DNA of 64,000 bases from Aspidiotus rigidus. Lineage: Eukaryota > Arthropoda > Insecta > Hemiptera > Diaspididae. The DNA lies in the NCBI GenBank assembly GCA_035079385.1, contig JAVHKY010000034.1, positions 7,130,001-7,194,000 on the forward strand, written 5' to 3'. Position 1 is the first letter of the stretch, and each line of letters begins with the position of its first letter. The notes beneath the pieces are model-generated. The model saw only the letters and a program-made list of their open reading frames with translations, was not told the origin of the DNA and searched no databases. Positions 10,693 to 23,273 of the stretch are shown here, piece by piece. The translations under genes and the position numbers were made by a program.

Positions 10693-13600
10693 GTAAGATG
10701 AATGTATAGCATTAAAGTTTTCAGTAAATCTTCGCGAGAGAAAACAAAATCTCTGACTAGTTTATACGTAATAAAAGATGTGAAAATTCATCGTCGGCTC
10801 AGGAATTCGAAGGGGAAAGTTTGTTTTCCTTATCGTCGTCTGTGCAGTTTTGTATAAAGTGCATTTCTCGAAGAGTGGGAGATCGTGTTTGTATACGATT
10901 CTAAATGAGAAAAGGTGGAAAGAGACGCGCGTAAGGAATACTTACGACTGCATAAATATGAGTGGCGAAATGGTTACGAGTAATTTGATTCGTGCATTCG
11001 AGCAAATTTAGTTGTTGCTTCAGTCGTATTTGTAGCTTCGTAGCATCATAAAAACGGAGAACCGTAAATAATAACGAGTGTTGCCGAGACTAATGTTAAG
11101 CACTTTCTTCCGAGTTATTGAATACTATACATCTTGATGCTTTTGCGAGCTTTGCACCGATACTAAAAGCAAGAAAAGTTGACGTTTCGTGCACACTTCA
11201 TTGTCTGTAGGGACCGTGATTTTTCTGCATCATTTGACCGTTAAGTATTGACCTTTTATTTTTTCTTTCCTCTTTTTCATCAGACTGTAGTTTTAGTGCA
11301 GTAATCTCGGTTTGGTCAAATGTAACGAAGTACATACGTATATGATGTATCGTGATTCTCGATAGAACACGAAAATTTCATTTAGGTACCCTACGAACGA
11401 AACTCCTTGTTATGCTCGTATTGTTAAATTTGCGTTTCCCACTACCTTTTCTGATGATGTCACTTTGTCGACTGCAATGACAATAAAACTGATTACGTTC
11501 GCATTATTGCTCTCTCGAGGCGGACGATATTTTGGAATTGCGGTTCCGATGGATTTCCAATTTGTTCGCTAAAATACATGTAATAGATAATATCAGCGTT
11601 CCGTAAGTCCCGTTGTGATTTGTTCTCTTAGAGAGTCATGTAATTCTCGTATAATTCTAATAATCTAGAACCGCTAAATTGGTGTAGAGAAATTTTCGCA
11701 AAGTTATTCACGTTCTCAAAAGACATATTGGTCAATACCGATGTTGATAGGTTTTGTGTATACCATACGAAAATTTACACCAATATACATATAACTTACT
11801 CGCACTTCTTTCAAGTGACAATTAATTTTGGAGTTCTACGAAAAAATTGCCTATCGTTTGGAAAGACGGTTTAGAAAATCCTTGAGCTGTAAAGACAGGG
11901 TGAGGGACTTGGGTACCGTTCAACCCCTCTAGAAAAGAATATCAGAATTTTTTCTTATGGAAAAATTCAGATTCTTTCATGATGCTTTCCTAGAGCTGCT
12001 ATCGTGTCGTTCCTCCAATTGCCGCTAGGAAGGTTTGATCGACGCGACCGGAACTATGTTGCTACTTATGGCCATGAAGACAGAAAGGGGGAATGGAAGT
12101 TACATGCGCCAATAGTAGGAAATGTACGTGAAATCTTTGAAGAAAGCCTCTGATCATTCTTTGGCTCACTCGTCACATCAAGTTGTCCAGCCTTGATTTA
12201 CCGATTTATGGTCGCAAATAAGTCTCGTAATTGTGAAACTTCATGTTTATTCAAGTGTCAAGGCAGAGCCAGAAAGCGGAGGGTATTTAGATTTTCAGGG
12301 AGATCGCAGATTCATAATTACAATCCTGAAGTTACAAAGAAGAATTTTAGTGTGAGCTTGATGGTAGATTTTCCTTGGGATCCGATTTGGCTTGAGAGTC
12401 AAGGATTCCTCACAAATTTTCTGGGGGACAGAGAGGAAGATCAACTCGGACTTGGACTTACAGATTTCCAGTAGACGGCTGGGATGCCGGTAAAGACATA
12501 AAAAACTCACAGATTCTTTAACGGAGTTGAACGAGGTGTGGCAGAGAACCAGTTTTATGGAGCACGTGGAATCTGAAAAATGTAGACCGCGACGTCATAA
12601 GGTGGACCTACAACGTCATCAAATTGAGACGTCACAGGCCCGGACTTTGGAGCTATATATAATAGGAGGGGACTTGGAATACCTTACAAAGACATTCTGA
12701 GTCTTACGGGGTTTTTTGAAGTGTCGCTTATGTGGCTTATTGAAGGGGCTAAGTCAATTTGTGTATGAAAAATTGCATATCTAGTTTTTCGAAGGGGCTA
12801 TTTTGAGGAATACCATTATCTTATCTTTATTTTAATGAGATTCGGAACTTGCCTAGTTACAATTGCTTTAAGTGTAGATCGGTCCGTAAAAATTGTAGAC
12901 AAATTTACTTCTTTATGTGTGTGTAAATTCATCCTTATTTATTAGCTTGAGTTGTGAAACCCTTCTTAAAAAACCAGGTATGAAAAAATCATACCTTTGT
13001 CTCAGTCAAATGAGTTGTAAAATCTAGAAATGTGGTTCATATAAGTTATGACGTTGATATGGAACAAAGTTTTGTACAAAAAGATAAGAATAGTAATTTG
13101 AGCTGTCTCTAGAAATGAGAACGATTATTGGCAGCGCAGTGTTGGGAATTTCCCCGTCCTGTCGCCCTCTTTAGCGGGTCATGTCTCATATTTTTTATAC
13201 TAATTCAAGCTCGAAATTTATTCTCAAGGTCTTCTTGTCGTCGAGGGTTAGAAAATTTTTTGAGTACCTTATTCCTCTTTCCAGACTTGGAGACGCGAAA
13301 ATGGAAAAAGCTTGCCTCTACAGCTGTATGTTCGTTGAAGGAACTCGCTGGATTTGAAACAGTTTCAATCTCTGAACTTCAACGGAGAATATACGAAAAT
13401 TTTGAGTTGTACCCATGTGCAGGAGGGCCGAATTTTAACGTCATCAGGAGAGATTTCATTTTCTGTAAAGGGTAAAGGAAATATTAGTTCCAAGCTGTAT
13501 AGATAAAAAGTATCGTTGTATTTTTTGTTGATGTAGATTCTAAGGATCCTCAGATGAGCGTAGCTGAGGGAGGTTCCTACAATATAAGGAAAAGGTTCTC

Positions 13601-16130
13601 AGCCTAAATTCTTTCTAGGACAGATTCTGAAAAAAAAATACAATCTAAAGGTTGACCTTGACCTAGTTCTGGGTCTCACCAAAATTACCGGTGAGGAGGG
13701 CTTGAAATAAGGAAGTAACATTATCAGAGGCACCCCCGTGCAGGAAGGACTTACGAAAATTAGAGGTGAGTTTGAGAAAATTTATGACTTCGAATAGGAT
13801 CTGATGTCATCAGGATGTGACGTCATTAGTGAATTACAAATGTCATAAAGGAGTAGACAGGATGGATGGTCTATTTTGAGAGGCCCGGGAAAATGTCCCG
13901 AGAAGTGCATACGAATTGGATTTTCAGAAATCTTGACTGAAGAACGGAGGGAGAGGTAGGTTAGCTGAGAAGTACATGGAAGGAGGAGAGCACTTATTTA
14001 TACCTCTAAAAGCAGCAGAGATCGCGGATTCTAAAAGATGCTATGGCCCTTAATTTATTTTTTTGTAACAGATTGAAACTCGTAATTTCCTGAATTTAAT
14101 CCGACAAACCATTAGATGTCAAGTCGATATCCAGGAACCCTAGAGATCACATCAGTTACTCAAATCATGTCGTAGCTCACAATATTTCCTGTCATTCAAA
14201 TCAAAATCACTGGCCAATATACCCTTTCCAAATGACTTATTTTCCAGAGCTAGCTACTTTTCCATTCTCCTCTTCTTTCTCCTCCCGAAAATCTTCAAAT
14301 TCTCTAATCTGTTGCGACATGTATGCATCCTTTATACACGTGTATAGTCGGCTCGTACCCCGGGAGCGAGAAAATTAGGACAGAGGAACTACGTGAAAAC
14401 TCATAATGTACAAAATCAATTAGAACTGCTGAAATATTGCCTCGGTATTCGGTTGTTTTAGTAATCCAGTAGTCCAATAGCCCATCCAAAATACGCAAAC
14501 GATTTTTAATTAACTTTTACCGTGTATTTGATCATCAATTTCTATGAAAGAGGCGAAGATGGCTTGTGACATAGTGAAGTATAAACATACAAAATAATAT
14601 CCTTCATAATAAAAGTTCAAAAAATTTATTTGTATGATGACGTCAAAAAGTTTACCTTGTGTGTATTACGAGTGTTTACTTTTCTACCGCTTGGGTGATT
14701 CATAAATTAGCCTTTTCGACTAGTTTGAAAATATTATTCTGAACTATGGGATTATTCGATACGAGTGTAATATATCGTATATTTGTACTTCCAGATAAAC
14801 TGATAGTACGATGTACAATGCAAAAGTTTATTACAACGCTGTTTATAGAAAGGACTTGAATTTTTGTCAGTCAAACAATGAACGCAAAACAAGATTGTTC
14901 GAAATTTGGGCGGAATGAAATCGATAAACGTAAAAAAGTTTAGAAAGTAGAATTGAAAGAAAATCTAGGAAAGTCATTAAAATTTGTGTGCACAACCAAC
15001 GCGGCCTCATGAGTTTTTTTTTTCTCTTTTCAATTAATAAGTTCTCGGCAGCTTGTCATCAGGGTTACGAGCTCGGGGATGTTGAGTTAAGATTTCAGAG
15101 AGGGAATTAGATTGAGTGATGACTATGTATTTTCTCTCTGCGGCTGTTGATTTGAGGAGCCTTGGAGATGAGAATATTTTTAATTTGGGCTAGTGAGATT
15201 TGAGATTAGACCAATGAGTGAACCAGGCTTGGGTGATGGGTTTCTTAATGTAGGGAAGGAAAGAGGTGTTGACTAGGGTCTGGCTGCTTTATCGATTTTT
15301 TCGTCTCCTGGAACTCTTGTAGCCGGGCACTGAGGTAGAATTAGAATAGAAGGTGGCAGAGGTCGGTAAAAAAGAAGATGAGGAAAAGAGCGTCTGGAAA
15401 AATTTTGAGGATTCGTAGATGATCGGAAATGAAGTAATAGGGGGAGAGAGGAGGGACAGGGTGGTTCGTGAAAGGTTTCCAGAATTTCGTTAAAATGTGT
15501 TTGGTAAATTGAGGAAGTGGTTGATAGACGAGCGAGGCTTGTGAGATCGCAAATTATTTTGGGATGAGGTGAGGAGCCGCAGAGGGGTTGAGGGAATAAA
15601 AGGGACGAGGGGAATGTAGGTCATCTATGGGTTCTTGCTCAGAGTGAGGGTGGAATATATCAGGGATTTGAGGATATTATTAGGAGGTCGTGAGGAAGCT
15701 GGCGGTTAGTTTGAGGCGGCGGTAATGAAGTAGGGATACTTGAGTCGGCGTAGAGGCTGTAGACGGGAATGGTATTACCGTATTTTCCCAAGTATAACAT
15801 CTTATTGAAAACCTGATGTGAGTGCTACATATGAGTTAAAACAACCGACACAAAAATCTGAAAGAATTTAGAAAATTTCGAAAAAATACGAAAAAATGTT
15901 CAAAAAGTCCGGAAAAAATCTGGAAAAAATGTTGAAAAAAAGTGGAAAATCTAGAAAAAATACTAATAAAAGGCTAGGGAGGTTTGAGAAAAAAATCCAG
16001 AAAATTTGAAATTTGGACAATTATCGTAGTTAACCTGTGTGTTATATTCCCGATAGAAAGAAAAAAAAATCAAAATTGCCCCTTCAAAGGCTCTAGCTGG
16101 GTAAGGAGAGGGGGGGGGGAGGGAGGAATG
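10693..16130. other. Intron-like or intergenic stretch, no gene assigned
   Basis: Low-complexity AT-rich sequence with G-rich purine tracts at 15060-15780. Frames at 12193-12474 and 13128-13475 (+) have no recognisable domain. A member of the TGACGTCA-associated repeat family lies at about 12590-12690. A, G and AAAAAT runs occur at 15870-15990. If the donor at 10693 is real, much of this may be its first intron. Confidence 0.4.
12590..12690 (+). repeat. Dispersed repeat: TGACGTCA / GGACTTGGAG family, copy
   Basis: Contains GACGTCACAGGCCCGGACTT followed by TGGAGCTATATATAATAGGA and GGGGACTTGG. The same ordered blocks recur at 22040-22200, 25565-25800 (reverse), 37870-37925, 40310-40420 and 43600-43760. 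This identifies one diverged repeat family. Confidence 0.7.
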
Positions 16131-16139
16131 GCCTTCGTC

Positions 16140-16310
16140 GAAAAATGTTTCAAATATTCGTCAAAATGTTGTCCCCAATGAGAAAACTCGAAACCCAAGA
16201 AATTGGACGCATCAGCTCATCCACATGGGCTGCAAAGTCATTTCTAGGCCTAAAATCCAAATGGCTGTATCTCAGGCAATAATGATCGCAAAGCAAAGTT
16301 ACTTGGGGAC
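16140..16310 (-). repeat. Dispersed repeat, reverse copy of 26060-26230
   Basis: The reverse complement shares long blocks with 26060-26230, including CAGCCC then GGATGAGC, CATTTGGATTT, and GAGGACAATATTTTGAC versus GGGGACAACATTTTGAC. Identity looks about 75-80% over 160 bases. No coding content. Confidence 0.7.
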
Positions 16311-16635
16311 ATTTTAGTGTAATTATGTAAACATTCATCCATGGTATTTTTTTCAAAAAAAAAAATTCATATTTTCCCTAGTTTCTAGCAATAACAAAAC
16401 TTCAAACTAGAATATTTAAAAAAATCAGGGGGGAGAAGGCACTTGGGGAAAATCATTCATTTGAAGCGCCATACCCTCTACTACAACATACATTAGTACC
16501 CATAGTCCTCGGTGAGGTAAAACATTCTCAAAAAAATCAATATTTAATGAATTTCTGTGATTTTTCCATCAATAGCGGGGTGAACTACGACTGCTACCGC
16601 AATAGACCGCGTGAAATCAATGGTCAATGTTCGAG

Positions 16636-17200
16636 CTGAAAAGTAGGCACTCCTCCGTGGGATGAAATGGGAATGTAGGTAAACCAAGAATATATTTTCA
16701 GTATTTCGTTTATCGATTTGGTCAATTCTTATGTAAACACATCCACGGGTTAGGTGGAGTGCGTTAGATTGAGAAAAATAGTCCAAAAATTCTCCAGTCG
16801 GTAAAACAGTCTGAAAACAATAGAGAAGTGAGAAAATCCACTTTTTCACCCCGGAGGACTGTGAATTTTGGTATTTCGTCCATCAACTAGGTCGATTATA
16901 ATGTAAACACGTTTGTCGAGTTCGAAAAAAACAGTCCAAAAATTCTCCAGTCGCTGGAATGGTTCTGGAAATGACAAATAATCGAGAAAATCCACTTTTT
17001 TACCCTGGAGGACTGCGAGTTTTGGTATTTCGTTCATTAACTAGGTCGATTATGATGTAGCGCGTCCGCCGAGTTCGAAAAAAAAAATGGTCAAAAAATT
17101 CTCCAGCCGCTGGAACGTTCTGGAAGTGACAAATAATCGAGAAAGTCCAGTTTTTCAACCTGGAGGACCATGATTTTTGGTATTTTTTGCAGTGCCGATT
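16636..17200. repeat. Tandem repeat, period about 155 bp
   Basis: The marker TCTCCAG recurs at about 16791, 16944 and 17100, spacings of 153 and 156. Each unit contains AAAAATTCTCCAG, a GAAAATCCA block, GGAGGACTG and GGTATTTCGTYCATYAACTA. A more diverged partial unit precedes them. Minus-strand frames across it repeat the same peptides and are a by-product of the tandem structure. Confidence 0.85.
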
Positions 17201-17263
17201 TTTGAAATGGAACTGTTGGCAATTGTGATGGCTTGCTGACGTAGCTTTTGAAACATTTTGTTT

Positions 17264-17298
<35 letters not shown>

Positions 17299-18170
17299 CT
17301 TTTTACAAAAACTGCCGAGCGGCATCTATATGTACTGATCATAATAGCTATGTATTACACTTGTTGAGCTACCTATTCCATTGAACAGTAGCCCACTTCC
17401 AGTATGGTTTTAGTTTGTCCGCACTGGTAAGTCTGCTGGTTTGTATCTCTTCAATCTTCGGACTTCATTGCTGTTGTCCAGGAGTTGAATAGCGCTTGGG
17501 TTTGGGTGTTTTAAAAGTCTGGTTTCGTATTTCTGAGAATGACGACGGATTTCTTCCATGACGGTGTCCATTTTCAAGTCTCGATGGATTGAGTCATTTC
17601 TTTCATAGCGGTAGGCTTGTACCATTGTGCGTAGCACTATGTTTTGACTTCGCTGTATTATTTCTATATTAGAGCGGCTTGTACAACCCCATATAGCTAT
17701 TCCATATAGCCAGATTGGTTTGACTATCATGAGGTATAGAATTCGTTTGGAATCAAGATTCAAGACCGAACGCCAACCAATTAACCAGTGCAGTTGCCGT
17801 ATCTTCTCCTTGATCTGTAACTTCTTCGTATAGACATGCTGTCCCCAATTCAATTTAGCGTCTAGATGCATGCCCAAGTATTTGACATGTTGCAAGTGTG
17901 GTATTATTTGACCATCGATGATGACAGGAGTGTATGCATAGTTTCGTAGTGTGAAATTCACATGTACTGACTTCGCATTGTTGATTGTTATTTTCCATTT
18001 CCGCATCCATGCGTGAACGTTTTCCACAGACTTTTGCAGTATTGCTGTGGCCGTTGCATGATCTTCATGTACTGCTACAATAGCTGTATCATCAGCGTAT
18101 TGTGCCACTACAGTGTCTGTAGGTAGTTTTGGCTGGTCGGCTGTGTACAGCACGTATAATAACGGGCCGA
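17264..18170 (-). mobile_element. 5'-truncated Jockey-like non-LTR retrotransposon
   Basis: On the minus strand a 247-residue open frame (18153 to 17410) carries the reverse transcriptase catalytic motif QYADDTAIV at about 18099, then HVKYLGMHLDAKLNW and the thumb region WLYGIAIWGCTSRSNIEIIQ. This arrangement is typical of the Jockey group. Similarity starts just upstream at GPLLYVLYTADQP (near 18170), so fingers and part of the palm are missing. After the stop, about 115 bases of 3' UTR lead to a run of T at about 17264-17295, the element's poly(A) tail. The frame is undisrupted, suggesting a fairly young but dead-on-arrival copy. Confidence 0.85.
17410..18153 (-). CDS. Reverse transcriptase C-terminal part (Jockey-like)
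   Basis: The coding portion of the truncated element, 247 residues. Visible features are YADD, the KITINNAKSVHV motif (RT region after the catalytic block), YLGMHLDAKLNW, and a conserved Trp in IWGCTSRSNIEIIQRSQN. The protein ends at DLPVRTN. No RNase H domain follows. The listed start is simply the first Met after the truncation point, not a native start. The family copies RNA into DNA at a nicked target; this fragment cannot be functional alone because the N-terminal half of the RT and the endonuclease are absent. Confidence 0.8.
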   Translation of the reverse strand: MLYTADQPKLPTDTVVAQYADDTAIVAVHEDHATATAILQKSVENVHAWMRKWKITINNAKSVHVNFTLRNYAYTPVIIDGQIIPHLQHVKYLGMHLDAKLNWGQHVYTKKLQIKEKIRQLHWLIGWRSVLNLDSKRILYLMIVKPIWLYGIAIWGCTSRSNIEIIQRSQNIVLRTMVQAYRYERNDSIHRDLKMDTVMEEIRRHSQKYETRLLKHPNPSAIQLLDNSNEVRRLKRYKPADLPVRTN

Positions 18171-19370
18171 CGAATTTTGTTTCATAAGTGGTTGTATGAA
18201 AACCTTGGAGAGAGAGCCGGGAGTGTAACTTTTGTTGATTGTTTTTTGGAGGAGATGGAGGGCGCGTAGGAATGCGGAGGTTATCAGAGAATGGTAAGAT
18301 TTGTATTGAAGGTTGATGTTATTCATATAACGATGAAAATAAGGCTTCCACTGAGTGGGAACCTTGAGGTAACCGTTTTAAGGAGTACTGATTGCTTACA
18401 CGGATTTTGAATGATCGACGATTGAGGTGATCCTGAAATAGAAGAAGGAATGACCCCGCGAAGTCCTAGTTAACAAAGGATGACGCCTATGCGGTGTGTT
18501 TACATATTGTGGGAGGCGTTCTGTACGTCAAAAAATATTGACCTAAGGTCAGCTCCGTTTGCGGGGTGTCGTGGATTAGTGAATCTAGGTCGGTGAGGGC
18601 AATCAGAGCTCATTCAGAATCTAGAAACCAGGTGAGTCTAGTTAAAGGTGTTTAGTAGTGATACCAGTAAGCTACTTGCACCACATGTACAATATAAAGT
18701 ACAACTAATAATACAAATCAAATCAACGAGTCAAACTACTCGAAGGTAGATAATAATATGCTCTCAGAATTGTATTTTCCCATCATCGACGATCAAGGGC
18801 AATAAATTTAGTGCTTACGTACGTGACGAAAGACTGACGAACAATTCTCAAAATGTCGTTGAAACTGCAGGAAACGATACGTAGTATACCTTGCTGTGGA
18901 TGGGATGAAAATTCTTTCCTCGATTTCCCGATTTTTTAATACAGTCACGTTCGTGTTTTGCGGAAAAAGTGGCAACAACTTCGGCCGTGATCTTTCTCAT
19001 CATCATCGTAAACTTTGCATTACGGTTGTCCTGTCGTCGCTGAACTGTGTTATTGGCCCCAAAATGAAAAATATTGCTGGCCCAGTTATACTCTACATCC
19101 ATAGTATACGGATATACTTACAAACGTGGATCCTTTTTAACGCACGTGACTTCGCGAACAGACGTAGTTCGTGTCTGATTTTTTTCGTACTTGGTCGATG
19201 GTTTTTTTTCTTCTTCCTCTTGTATTTTGTCGCAATTTTAATTGTATATCACGGTGCATGCAATCAGCTGGAAAAAGGTGGAGTAAATTGGTTTTGTGAG
19301 TGAGTAACTTTTGTAAAAAATTTGGCATGAAGTCGTACTGCGAGCGCATATTAAGAAGTTATCCCAGTTT
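18171..19370. other. Unassigned stretch
   Basis: Frames at 18896-19303 (+) and 18848-19102 (-) overlap each other and neither shows a recognised domain. Nothing further can be supported. Confidence 0.4.
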
Positions 19371-19374
19371 TGTT

Positions 19375-19377
<3 letters not shown>

Positions 19378-19422
<45 letters not shown>
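19378..19422. repeat. (CT)n microsatellite
   Basis: An uninterrupted CT dinucleotide run of about 44 bases. Confidence 0.95.
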
Positions 19423-19426
<4 letters not shown>

Positions 19427-20535
19427 GTTATAAAAGGGAGCTTATAAAAAGTTACAGATTTGCTCAAAAATTTTTTTATTGTTCGTATCTCTATTGACTG
19501 TGTAATACGAACTATGAATTCATGGCAGAAGAGAATATTGAAAAAAATGGACGAGTTATGAGTGCAATATAAATGAATTGCGAACTTACGTCAGTGGCAG
19601 CTGTAGCATATTACAAATTACCAGACTGCGTGGACTTTGGTATCCCATAAAAATCTACAAACACTCCATCCTCTGGTATTCTTATTCAAGGACTAAATTC
19701 TGGCTGTAGCAAATATTTCCTCCATAGTCTCCCCGGTCGTCATATGCATCATCTTGTAAACTGCTAATTTGTATGACATCCATTACAGTACTCTACATCT
19801 ACATTCCTCTTGGAGAATCCTGTTCCGGTCTCTTTTCAGTTTTTTCGTCGGGCTGCTATTCTATTGAACTTCAGTCTCGTCCGCAGGCGTGCCACGGGAC
19901 TTCTAATTTTCTCGACTCTGGAGGGAATGACGTACGCTCTTGTTTGGGAAGAATCTCCAGGCAACTCAAAGCTTTTTATAGTCTGATCTTTCTTCATCAT
20001 CACTCTGAAATGAAGAGGGATTTTCATGAATAGATAAGAAAAGAGGATGCGAAGAAAGAGAATTGGTAAAAGTATGATTTAGTGTTTTTCAATGAATCCA
20101 TTCCAATCACCGTATTTGTGACACTGAGTTTGCCTTGGGCCTGCTCATTATTGAGAGTCTTTTTTGCTTTTGTTTTTGTGATTTTGCATCTCTTACAAAC
20201 TTTGTTTGGGCTTCCAGTTTTGTGGTGATGGAAAACACCGGGCAAACACAAAAAGAGCTTTCTTTCTTTCTTTCTTCATGACCATAACAAAATTAGTTGA
20301 ATTTTGTTTGTCCATACAGCAAGAAATTTTAGTCAATAAACAGCTGTCTTTATTTCACAAAATTAATTAACAACGTACTACGCAAATTGATTCTTCAGAA
20401 ATCTTCGTGAATTTTAATGATCAAAATTTAGATTAATTTTTCATATTATTTCAATTTCTTTATTATATCAATGAATAAAAACAGTGAAATGAAATATCGA
20501 GAATACCGTACGGCGGTTAGTACGAGTTTTATCTC

Positions 20536-20965
20536 TCATTTATTTCCACGAGGAGGAGGAGGAGGCCAGGAGCCCCCGTTTGATATACCACCATGACCGT
20601 TGGGGTCGGGATCTGCATGGACACTGTTTCCATAAATAACATAACCCACCATGGCTGATTTTGCCATCATTTTTATGATGCCTGCAAGAAAAGAAGAACA
20701 TGGATAACAAAACAAATTAAGAGAAACAATAACTCGGTATTACTTATGATTCTAGAGTAATGGAGGAAATACAACTCCCTAAGTTAAAATCGGCGATAGA
20801 AGAGAAAATTCCGATTTTAAGAAGAATTTATTATCCGAAAAATGTCTACATACCTGGATTGTAGTGAATCAACCCGCCCTCATACGACCATACACTCGCA
20901 TTCCCCGCTTGGATGGTTCCAAACAGCACCAACAATGTCAAAACCAGAACCCGATAGTTTTCCAT
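20536..20965 (-). CDS. Small secreted protein, two exons, unknown family
   Basis: On the minus strand exon 1 runs 20965-20854 (112 bases) and ends CCAG|GTATGT. Exon 2 runs 20681-20536 after the acceptor CTTGCAG. The junction is phase 1 and rebuilds a Gly codon, giving 85 residues. The N-terminus MENYRVLVLTLLVLFGTIQA is a clear signal peptide with likely cleavage after QAG or NA. The mature part includes SVWSYEGGLIHYNPG, a Gly/Asn/Asp-rich stretch (HADPDPNGHGGISNGGS) and a C-terminal WPPPPPRGNK. No cysteines remain after the signal, so this is not a disulfide-knotted peptide. A TATA promoter and a noncoding first exon lie near 23.2 kb on the same strand. The function is unknown; a secreted peptide such as a defence, cuticle-associated or salivary product would fit its size and composition (inference). 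Confidence 0.8.
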
Positions 20966-21489
20966 CGTAATTATCTTGATGAAAGGGAATGCATATCAAT
21001 TAATAAAATATTTGATAGTATAAGAAGCTAGAGCAGAAGCATGAAGGCTCAATTCCTGATGAGAAATCTCGTGTGACGTATTGAGAGAGACTCTTTTTGA
21101 AGTCAAGAAAAACAGATGGAAAAAGAATTTGTCCTGTGATAGCAATTTATCAAAATTTTTGGGTCATTCAAATATCACCTGAAAAGAGGTGAGAAAAGAA
21201 AGAACGTATGCTCGCTCAAAGGAATTGAATCATATTTTCCCTCCCCATCAAATAGCTATTTCTATCATCGCGGCCTTTGCGACTCACATTTGACAACTTT
21301 CTTTCCTCGAATTTTTTTCCTTGCCTCACTGTACGGCTAAATTGGTTTTACAACATTATTATTTTATGATAAATGAAGAAAAGTACTACACCACTCTTGT
21401 GGTTCAAAAAAAAAAAAAACATTGTGAGTTTTGGAAACCTAGAGTGAATATAATTGTTTCATTAGAAAATCCGCGCTATCTGTTTTGTG

Positions 21490-21575
21490 TAGGGATAGCA
21501 GGCTTGCAGAAAACGTCTGCATCATACTTTTATGACGTCATCAACCTTAGCTAGATCAGGCTATCCTGCTTAGAA
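21490..21575. repeat. Short relative of the GGGATAGCGGG inverted-repeat family
   Basis: AGGGATAGCAGGCT at the left and AGGCTATCCTGCT at the right are near-complementary. Between them lies TGACGTCATCAACCT. Ends and core match the larger elements at 21983-22206 and 25565-25800, so this looks like a shortened member. Confidence 0.6.
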
Positions 21576-21982
21576 GAATTTGTCAAGGCTACATTATGAA
21601 AATTTGTCTATGTCAGCTGATAAGAATTTTTCTAGGCTACATTAAGAACTTGGGTTTGCCGAGAGATGTGATCTTTCTAGGGTAAATTTTTCTTGAAAGA
21701 GGATAAAAGTGATACCTAGGTGAATTGTTGAAATCTGCAGTTGCAGAACACAGCAAAATGAATAGAAGTGGAGTGCCGTATTGGGACTACAATTTTTAAT
21801 ATATTTATCTCGATCATGACGTTCTTGTATACGTACAAGGAGAGAGCTAAAAATTTTGCTTTGTATCTGACCTTTCTCCTATCCCCGATAGCGAGGTAGT
21901 TCAGTATGCGTTTCCAAGAAGGAAAATAGAGTAAAGATGAAATAAATCCAGAGCTTGAAGAAGAAGTGTTTTTTTTTTTTTT

Positions 21983-22206
21983 GGCGGGGAATCCGCTATC
22001 CCTTTTCTTGGGGGTACTCCTAGGAATTTTTCGTCCGCGAGCGCGAGCGAGGTTGATGACGTCACGGAGAAGGGAGGGGGACTTGGAAAAATTTCGACCC
22101 TCCTGCCATATAATATGAAAGGAAGGGGACTTAGAAAAATTCCTACCTCCGAGCTATGTATGATAGGAGGGGGACAGGGGACTCGGGATAGCGGGTTCCC
22201 CGCTGC
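21983..22206. mobile_element. MITE-like element, GCGGGGAAYCCGCTATCCC ends
   Basis: The left end GCGGGGAATCCGCTATCCC is matched by the reverse complement of GGGATAGCGGGTTCCCCGC at the right. The interior has TGACGTCA and three tandem GGACTTGGAAAAATT-like blocks. A reversed relative occupies 25565-25800. Noncoding; the frame at 21901-22209 (-) is a shadow of it. Confidence 0.7.
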
Positions 22207-23173
22207 CACTATTTTTTTTTTTCATCCAAAAAAAGGTGTTATAAAGTATAAGTACCTAGGGTATTTTGAGATTAGAATTGAATAACTTCTGACCAACTGT
22301 TTTTTAGGGAGCAGTGGAATTTGCGGGTTCCTCACTATCATTGGAAAATTTGCCACGGCTTCTAAATTTTTTTTTTTAATCCATAGGTAGCGTATATAAA
22401 TTTATCCGAAAGAAAAAAAAATACTCTCTAGGACGGTTCAAGATTTTCTGAGACTGAACATGTTAATTGATTAGGCATGTTATGAAGATATTACAATCAG
22501 ACAAGTCGAAAAATGAGAGAAATTCAGGTTGTTTCTAAATTAAAATTATTGGTAGAAAAGAATGAAAAGTGAGAACATTGGTTTTAAAAGGGGGAGAAAC
22601 ACTGTTTGAAGACGAGAAGAAAATTAGATCACCGGAAAAGACGAACAATGAAGTAGAATAAGCGGAACAAATGGGTTTCAATAACTTTTTAAAAATTTTC
22701 ACAAAATTAAAATTACGAACTGTCGCAATACAATATCTAAGCACTTTCTTTCAAGCAACCATTAATTTTTATGGTGCTTCGTGAATTGTTGCTTAACCGA
22801 AAGCGTACAGCTTGTACAATCTCAAGTTTATTCGATGATTTGTAATTTCAATTTTTTTTTTTAATTTCAAGCACGAATTTTAGAATCTTTTCGAAATTAT
22901 TTCTCATACGATGAAAGCGATAGAGGGGTTTAATTTTTTTCTTAACTGGTCGAGAAAGAAGTGGAATCGAGTTGATTTACAAAGCGTAATTTTTGTAAGC
23001 CATGCGTCAGTCAAAAGGAAAGGAAAAAGAAAAAATAAAAAAAAAAGTGATTGAAAAAAAAAAATAATAAAGCAGACACTGAATGAAGTAAAGTAAGTCG
23101 CGAAGAAGTGGATAGCTTTTTTAAAAAAATATCTCAGGAACTGAAGAAAAAATGTAAAAAAAATTTAACTTAC

Positions 23174-23273
23174 CAGACAAATTTTTTGAACAAAATACTC
23201 GCGAGAGTGAACTGATAAGAAGTTGACGAAGTCTTACAATGAAGAATCGAGGTTCAGAATCTCCGTATTTATA
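23174..23273 (-). promoter_or_regulatory. TATA promoter and noncoding first exon for the small secreted protein
   Basis: On the minus strand CTATAAATACGG places TATAAAT at 23273-23267. An initiator TCATT lies about 33 bases downstream, with its A near 23240. The transcript would then run to TTGTCTG|GTAAGTT with the donor at 23173. No ATG-led frame of note lies within it. The first coding exon downstream on this strand is the secreted-protein exon at 20965, preceded by a pyrimidine-rich possible acceptor (CCTTTCATCAAG). The link across the 2.2 kb intron is inference. Confidence 0.6.

Noticed and set aside
12193..13475. Frames at 12193-12474 and 13128-13475 as exons of a gene
   Set aside because: No domain, no phase-compatible splice pair, and the first overlaps repeat-like sequence.
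16544..17342. Series of minus-strand frames with similar peptides (FLDYLSFPE, IIDLVNERNTK)
   Set aside because: They arise from the 155 bp tandem repeat read in different frames; no start, splice or domain support.
18848..19349. Overlapping frames on both strands as a gene
   Set aside because: Both strands are open by chance; neither shows splice sites in phase or a recognised motif.
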